From contig CM048845.1 of NCBI GenBank assembly GCA_026545225.1, positions 32,168,501 to 32,232,500 on the forward strand: a stretch of 64,000 nucleotides of DNA, written 5' to 3'. This stretch comes from Cornus controversa. Its lineage: Eukaryota > Streptophyta > Magnoliopsida > Cornales > Cornaceae. The notes beneath the pieces are model-generated. The model saw only the letters and a list, made by a program, of their open reading frames with translations. It was not told the DNA's origin and did not search any database. How positions within the stretch are numbered: the stretch's first letter is position 1; each line of letters starts with the position of its first letter. This document shows positions 57,132 to 64,000 of this stretch, one piece after another. A program made the translations under genes and the position numbers.

Positions 57132-60100
57132 ATCTGTCAATGTGGAACTACCAAACCTACTATGTATTTAGCTTCAAACCATGCGACCCAAAGTATATAT
57201 CCTTCCCAGAGAACATAAGGATGTAGACTCCATATCAGTCAACCTTCTCACCCCCAAACCATCTTCAGCGGTAGTCTTAGTGACTTGATTCCAGTGCAAA
57301 ACAACCATCTTCTTCTTGGACTCAGAGCTTCCCCAAACAAAGTCTTTACACAATCTTTGAATAGAATTCTTGTAGGAAAAAATAAACGAGTCAATACGGA
57401 AGCGAAATCGGGTTACCTCAAAGTATGTTTAACCCGAAACAAAAAAGAACCGGATGCTTCACATGCCTTTACAACCTCCTTTAATCTCGCGGTGGAACTA
57501 CAATACAAATATGAGTGTAATCCTCTAATTCACAGTCCAAAAGCTTTTCTTCATCTCCAAACAATTGACAGAGAAAGATAAGGATATTGTACTCTAGAGT
57601 TCTTTTGTTGGATATTGTGTATCTTGTATATATAGAACTAAACAACATAACATATTTATATTGACTTGTTTATTAACCCCTTAGAAAACCCATTAGGTAT
57701 AACCTAGGCTTTCCTAACCAGGACAGGCTCACCCATGCGCCCCAGTTTGGGTCCAAACCCACTCACATATAGTGTGCACGATGCTACCATATCTATTTTT
57801 CAAATATGCCCAATTATGGAGACAAGTCATACAAGTTAATGGACTGTGCAACCGTCGAGAATACATACATGTGGGAGTTCTAAACTAGCAGCTTATAAAA
57901 AGGCAATATAGAGACATCAACCCTCAAAGATAATAAATAATGTCTCGTTATACCCCATATTCCTCTATTCACATTGGTTTAAGCATCTCTAATCTCTTAG
58001 AGAGTTACACTTAACCCCTCAAAATCTAGTAATATACCCACACTTACATTACAACTCTCATGAGGCAACATAAGTTGTCGACAGTGAATATAAAGCAAAG
58101 ATGTGGCTCAAATGATCTTCCCTTCGCCCTCATGCCACTTGACTAAGAACTAACCGCTTTTCCAATAATGGCCCTTACAGTCGAATCATACATGACCGCA
58201 TGCAACATGCCAAAGTAGTTGAGCATCAACTCTTTACCTTATGGCATAGTCAATGGTAAAAAAAGGGTGGTTGGTCATTACAATGACCTTTGGACTCACA
58301 CGATGAGAAAGTAGGGATCTATTCACTCACCTCCATATATGGTCGTGAAGCACTTGTAGTATGAAATACATGCTATAGTGAAGTAACTCTTCCACAAAAG
58401 TGTATGTCACAAACTCCAACACTATATAGATCTTAATCTAATTGCTATGCAAGCAACTAACCCGAGTTTTTTATTTGCTCGCTATCTAAATCGCCAAAAT
58501 TAAAATCTCGCATCTGGCTATCAATATAGGTAAAATGAATAGTGGGTATATTCATCATCGGTCTCTATCATCAGACCTTATCTTGGCTCCAACCAAGGCG
58601 ATACTATAACTAAAGTGTCTCATCTTTGCCCGCTATCTCAAACGCCAAAGACGATTGCTCGTGTGAGTGAGTCAATCAAAACTTGCTGACATACTTCTTG
58701 TCAAATATGTATGTGTGTGTGCTATTTCACATGCTATGTTCACAACTCAATAATCAGTAGTGAAACAATTACTAAAATGAACATATGTATTAATAACATA
58801 AATATTCCAAAGTCATCATAAATAAGTGATCAACTAGATCCAAAATAATCAATCACAGCCTACTTGGCCCTAAAGCCCTAACATGAGTCATATAAGCATC
58901 TCTAGTGTTGATGCAAAATTTTGCACGATTCGGATTGGCACGAGCTTCTTACAATACAGAAAGAATGTTTTTTCATTCCTGGTTTGTAGACCAACTCTTT
59001 CTTTATAGAGTATTAACTTTGTCATGTAGTTATGAATCTCCTTATCATAATTCGAAGAGATATTGTAGTGATTATTGGATCATATTATCATTTCACCTGT
59101 ATCTCTTCATCTAAACCTGATCATTCTTATCGTCCCAATCCTTTACCTCTTCAACTCGTTGGATTACCTCATTTCTTCACCTCCCGAGCCATCTGGATTG
59201 CCTTACAAGTTTAACTACCTTATCCGTTGCCCCACCTTCGCCCCCCCTCCCGATGCTCAACACCCGAGCTTGCTTGTCGAGCATCGGGAACGCTTCTCAA
59301 TATTTTATTATTTTTTATTAGGTTTCGACAAGCCCATTTTGAATTGAAAAAATCCATTCCCTATTGGAAACGGGCCAACTCGGCTGTATTCCGTCGTTTA
59401 GGGTTTCAAAATTGCATTTCAGGATTGTTGACTATTTCAAAATTTTTGGTTCTTGGTCTAAACGAATTTGAATTCTTTTGATTTTTGATATTTAGGTTAT
59501 TAGGTTTCTTATTCTATTTTAAAAAAAAAAAAATTAGAGACAGTTGGATTTTAGGCTTATGTTGAAATTTTCTTATGTTAGTTTCCTTGTGTTGTTAGGT
59601 TTTATTTATTATAAATACATATACTGCAGAGAATATATTATTCATTTAATCATCAATAATATATCTCTGCAGCTTGTGTTTGCTTTTTTGCTTTAAGCAT
59701 TCAACCATTCTGCTTCCACTTCGTCTCTTTGTCTCTCTCTCTCTCTATATATATATATGTGTGTGTGCCATTTTCTTTTATTGCCTTGAATAGATTGTGG
59801 GTTATATTTATTTGTTGATTGCTTCTTTATGACCTTAAAACTTTTGTAAAATCATAGTTACTGTTTCAGTACTTCAACTGATTTGATCAAATTCTAGTTT
59901 TGGTATGATAATTTCATTTAGGTTGTATACCACCCAGGAATTCAAGTATACAAATATTTGGAATGATGGATCGTGGGGATTAATTTGTACTTTTCATTAA
60001 TCTATTTACTTTGGGGTTTCTTTGTTTTCCTTCCAGCCCTGAGAACGCTGTCCTGATCTATGTGACTAATTTGTTAACTTTGATTGTGAAGTCCCAAGTT

Positions 60101-60299
60101 AGACATTTAAGTCCATCTGAGTTGGGTTAGTCGACCTTATTGTTTAGTCAATCAATTAGTATCTATGACAACCCCAAGCCTAAAATATTGCGAGAAAAGA
60201 CATGTCCAAGGGCCGAAAAGCCTATGGTTCAAGTCCTATTTATTGTTATTAAGACTTTAATTAAGCTCTGTTTAATCTAAAGCCTGCCAATACTTATTA
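57132..60299. other. Gene-free repeat-like DNA
   Basis: No supported gene. Much of 57600-58900 is non-coding text resembling a long decayed LTR. A 3-kb stretch ends near a TATA-like ATTATAAATACATATAC (about 59608). It also holds two small hairpins: TCCCGATGCTC/GAGCATCGGGA at 59248-59289 and CTGCAGAGAATATATTA/TAATATATCTCTGCAG at about 59626-59673. Short open frames here have no recognisable motif. Confidence 0.4.
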
Positions 60300-60890
60300 C
60301 TGGTTGGCTATTCCTTCTGCTGCTCACTCTATCATTTGGAGGAATATGTGGGGGTTAGGGATATTATGCTCAGGAATATGACTGTTAAAATTGGGAATGG
60401 TGAGTCCATTAAGCTATTTGGAGACCCATGGTTTCAGGGAAAACTTCTTTCACAAAGGTTCTCCCACAGAACTCTCAGGTTGCTACCTTTTGAAGAGTTT
60501 TGGAATTGGGACTACTTAGATTCTTCTGAGTTGCTGCCTTTGAAGAGTTTTGGGAATATCCATTTCTGATAGTCAGGACAAATGGCTATGGGATAAGGGA
60601 GGATTCACCTTCAAGAAAGCTTGGAATAAATGCAAAACTCAATATCCTCTTGTACATTGGTCATCTTTATGTTGGATCAAAGGTAGACCAAGGTGTTCTG
60701 TCACTTACTTGTTTGGTGCTACTTGACAAAATTCCCTCTTGTCACAATCTGCGGAAAAGAGGGCTGCAAATGGCTTGTATTTGTGTTGACTGTCATGAAG
60801 CCATTGATGATATAGATCATTTGCTCTTTGCCTGCTGTTTTTTTCCCTCTGTTTGGTCTTGGTTTAGACAGTTTTTTCAGTGGACATGAC
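60300..60890 (+). pseudogene. LINE reverse-transcriptase C-terminal (zf-RVT) fragment
   Basis: Plus-strand blocks in several frames read GNGESIKLFGDPW, DKWLWDKGGFTFKKAWNKC, and RGLQMACICVDCHEAIDD followed by DHLLFACCFFPSVW. This is the characteristic end of plant LINE ORF2, with the CX2C and HxxxxxC-type zinc cluster. Stops and frame changes between blocks show that it is dead. 60891-61140 is likely its tail. Confidence 0.75.
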
Positions 60891-61140
60891 CTCATTTCAC
60901 AAATTCAGTAAACTAGAGCACCTTGGGGTATGCCCTCTTTTTCCTTTGTACTGCATTGCTATGTCTTCTGGATTGAAACAACCAACGCTGTCCTCGATAG
61001 GTGAAAGAGGTGAATATTCTGGCAGCTGCAATTGTAGCAGTGGATTGCTGGTCTCAGTGATCATAGTGATACAGCAAGCATTCTGTTTCACTTTTTTTCC
61101 TTTTTTTTTGGCTTCGGAAAGAAAGAAACAACTTCCAAGA

Positions 61141-62014
61141 TGCTAACAAACATTGTATAGTAAATTTAACAAAAAATCCTAAAACTCGAAATAGACGATG
61201 TAGCATTAGTAGTAGTAAATCAAAGAATGAAAATCCTTAAATTCTTCTGCCCACATCAAAAATTAAAAAGAAAATGCGGAGCATCGTAAATTACCTGGCT
61301 ATGATGGAAGCAAACAAATAATTAACTATATTAATATATAAATGTCTAAATTACGACATTATGTTCACATCAGTGAACAATTGACTCAGAAGCATGTGAA
61401 GGTCCCCATTGCTTACATGCAAGAAATAACAGACACACAACAAATTAGAGTCCAATTCATCTTTGGTGTTACTTTAAGCTAAAAGGAAACTTTTTTGTTA
61501 CTTGTCAGACGTGAATACTTCATTTCTTTTGGAAATACCCATTTAATAGAGGAACGTGATAAGTAGGTTGAATGAAAAATTTCTAGTAAAGAAGGATTTT
61601 TGTTCCCCTCATCCTTGGCCATAACTCCTAGGGAGTATTTGACCAACAATACAAGTATTTGGTGCATGTAACATATCAATGCTATGTCTTATCCAACATA
61701 AACCTGTGGTCGTGTCAAGTCATGTTTAATGTACGAGGTTTCAACTTGAAAAGTTGACCAAACGAAAGAGTTTCATGTCAATGAGCTCAATCAAGTAGGA
61801 TGGGACAAAACCAGATTTCCGTCCAACTGTTAGCATAGTAATAGCCGGAGCACTTGTGTATCAGCATTTTTAAGGAAAATTATATCATACTGGAAGTTGC
61901 CATGTCAGTATAATAAGTATATGAAAATGGAACTTCTCCAAATAATGTGGTTAAATACCTTGTCCACATACCACTCAAGTGATTTTGAGGCACAGACAGC
62001 ATTATATTCCTCCT
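61141..62014. other. 3' flank of the SPL6-like exon
   Basis: AT-rich, with no supported gene. The part next to 62014 would be the 3' UTR of the minus-strand gene. Confidence 0.4.
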
Positions 62015-62850
62015 TCACTGCATGGACTGACTTTGATGCTCCACTCGCTGAAGCTGTGAGGGCAATTGAAGCAAATCAATAGTAGGCCCATCTCCACGAG
62101 AAAAACAGTCCGCGGTATTCATGAACTCTGGCCCTTGGAAAACACCATTGGCGATTCCAAAGTTGACAGTATCACTATCATCAGAAATCAGTCCGAGACC
62201 CAAGTAATTCTCCTCTGCAGAAATCATTCCAGGCGAATGTAACCTATTTGACACTCCACTGGTCAAAGCCCGTGAGGTTGTGCTCGGAAACTTTTCAGAG
62301 ACTTGACTTACACTGTTATGAGCATGGCTGCCTGGTATAATCAGGGGGTGAGCCATTTGAGTTCCTGACAAATGGCTAGATGAATTCCGTGATTGAGATG
62401 ACAGAAGAGAGAGAGCAAGACCAGAATCTGATACATCTGATAGCCCTTGAACGGTCGATGCTGAGTTGAAAAAGGTGAAGTTTTCAGTTCCTGTTGAGGT
62501 GTTCTGGAAAAAACAACGCAATAAAGAATTGGAACCTGAGAGATCATGTGGGTAGCTGTTTATGTTTTCATTAAAATCACTTCCTTTTTCAGTATTGAGT
62601 CCACTCCCATGGAAAGGAGATTGTTTTTCAAGACCATAAGAAGAAAAAATTGATTTTGAATGCAAATTTCCATTTCTGATGAGAGTCACTGATTGAGGAC
62701 CATGTTCAGCCGATTCAGCCCCATCTTCAATTTTTACTTGCCTGCGCCGTTCACTACTGTCACATTTCTGCAGATCCATAAGGCTGCTTGGGAGCATATC
62801 TGGGCAATTAAAAGATGATGTTGTTAATGTGGTCCCCTGAAACCTGCTAC
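62015..62850 (-). CDS. SPL6-like squamosa-promoter-binding protein, last exon only
   Basis: Family members are nuclear transcription factors with a zinc-binding SBP domain that recognises GTAC-core sites. This minus-strand exon would follow the SBP exons. It begins after a CTGCAG acceptor at 62851 with a good CCCTAAC branch-point upstream, and reads SRFQGTTLTTSSFNCPDMLP. Conserved tail motifs are SDSGLALSLLSSQS and IDLLQLPSQLQRVEHQ. The frame ends at TGA (62015-62017) right after QSQSMQ. One base away the family-typical VKxEYN ending can be read, so the last residues may have been lost by a one-base deletion. The SBP domain was not found between here and 64000. It is either a gene that continues outside the window through a long intron, or a detached fragment. 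Confidence 0.7.
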
Positions 62851-63848
62851 CTGCAGAACTTCCATGATGTTAGGGAAACAGTAAAAGATATAGTTCCCAG
62901 AACACATCCATAGTACAGAGTGAAGATTTTGAATGCTTTTTATACAAAATAGTTTGAATTTCAGCAAGCAATTGCAAATACTGGACGCAAAGCCAGAAAT
63001 TTTTAGGAATAAATCTGACTATATAAGTGGGACAATAGTAATGAATACTAGAAAAAAAGGAGCACCAGCAGTCTGTATATTACAAAAAAATTTGTATTGG
63101 TTTCAACACTCAGCAGTAGTCATATATACTGTATATTGTAGGAATAATGTAATAAAATCAGGTCATAATAGATGGTTAGTAACTGGGAACTTCAAGCAAT
63201 TTCAAAAACTCAGGAAGCTTGTCACAATCAATTAACAAACAACATATTTAAAAGTGTGTGCATACATCCTTTTGTATTAACCTTGAAAGTTACAACATTA
63301 AGTGATACTAGTTCATCAAAGCCTTACAACAAAGAACACGGGGAACTACAGAGAACGGTATTGGCTATAGTACTATATGCTTATGGTTCTCAGTGTATCA
63401 GAGAAGCCAAAGTTTTAGTCCTCTCAGAATAAGGGACATCTCTGACATGATTAACAATATATCACATAATCTGCTGCTTGCATGTCATTTTCTTTTCGGG
63501 ATTATGCTTACATGTACGAAGAAGAAGAAGAAGTCTGTCCTATTGGATGAATCTCCGCGACTTCCATGGTCAAACTTGAGGAAAACGTTTCCTCAAGGTG
63601 GATTGAAATTTTGATCCTTAGAATTTTCTTTTTATCCTTGGAATTCTTTTACTCAATATTTTAGTGTTTATAAATATTTTATGGGAAGTGAATAATATAC
63701 ACCAAGAAAATTTCAGTTTCTTTTCATATTATCAGTAAGTTGCCTAATAGAATCTGTATTATCATATAATTTAATATATATATTGGATAGTACTGTTTCA
63801 ACTTCAACCTTCAAGCAGAGAATGAGACCACCAAGGGTTTTAATACCT
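62851..63848. other. Probable intron or gene-free DNA upstream of the SPL6-like exon
   Basis: No SBP-domain motif or other gene is seen on either strand. It could be intron if the gene continues leftward from beyond 64000. Confidence 0.4.
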
Positions 63849-64000
63849 GATGGGTGTTTGACTCTGATTGTGTTTCATGTGACGTGGAAGATTGTGATTC
63901 TTGTGACGTGGATGAGAGATAAGCATTGACTACGACTCTCCTATGTCCAGATGGACTGGGGAACTGAAGGGTTAGTCTCCTACTTGGATACAATCTCTTC
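63849..64000 (-). other. Possible exon at the right edge, unidentified
   Basis: The minus strand is open from the edge and reads RRLTLQFPSPSGHRRVVVNA, then a Ser/Gln/Thr-rich tail. It ends at a CATCAG|GTATTA donor-like site at 63849. The family is not recognised, and it does not show the KRSCRRRLAGHN signature expected of an SBP exon. Confidence 0.3.

Noticed and set aside
57285-57581. 98-codon plus-strand frame
   Set aside because: It has no recognisable motif, is not joined to other exons and lies in repeat-like DNA.
60897-61091. 64-codon minus-strand frame
   Set aside because: It is antisense to the LINE tail and has no motif.

Overview
The window is nuclear DNA from a flowering plant, almost certainly a eudicot. 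The evidence is spliced genes with GT-AG introns, a chloroplast-type family-3 aldehyde dehydrogenase, an LRR subfamily XII (EFR/Xa21-like) receptor kinase, the last exon of an SPL6-like transcription factor, and a high load of LTR retrotransposons, TRIMs, LINE remnants, small TIR elements and AT microsatellites. The species cannot be named from sequence alone. Only three host loci are recognisable; most of the rest is nested repeat DNA.

Layout. 1-5059: two nested Athila/Tat-like Ty3 elements on the minus strand, each seen as a broken gag, leader, primer-binding site and 5' LTR. 5060-12717: remains of Ty3 chromovirus-type elements, with a plus-strand integrase C-terminus and LTR facing a minus-strand LTR of the same family. 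12985-14100: first copy of a dispersed repeat whose second copy is at 34325-35668. 14916-15729: a palindromic element made of two inverted LTRs with a 5-bp target duplication. 16021-18075: AT-rich minisatellites. 18111-22614: a decayed minus-strand Ty1/copia element with a TRIM sitting where its integrase should be. 22660-22935: an RTE-like LINE scrap. 23069-28353: a complete ten-exon ALDH3 gene, plus strand. 28418-33395: a large solo LTR (TSD TAGAT) starting 65 bp after the ALDH stop codon and itself carrying a four-LTR TRIM multimer (TSD CAAGG). 33401-42672: further LTR remnants. 42673-43753: a long-TIR non-autonomous DNA element. 45841-56533: an LRR-XII receptor kinase pseudogene.

The kinase pseudogene is split by a 7.2-kb retroelement at 46694-53926 (TSD ACTGG). 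That element has near-identical 942-bp LTRs, an intact 795-codon gag and no pol, and its space between gag and the 3' LTR is filled with tandem arrays. It looks young and would need proteins from another element to move. It is the most interesting object in the window. 56640-60890 holds two LINE 3' fragments and unassigned repeat-like DNA. The minus-strand SPL6-like exon is at 62015-62850, with a possible unidentified exon at the right edge.

The host genes do not form a pathway together. What connects the window is layered transposition: TRIM into solo LTR beside a gene, TRIM into copia, Ty3 into Ty3, and a gag-only element into a receptor kinase that carries several other disabling lesions. 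Several unrelated LTRs here also carry clusters of short high-quality palindromes.
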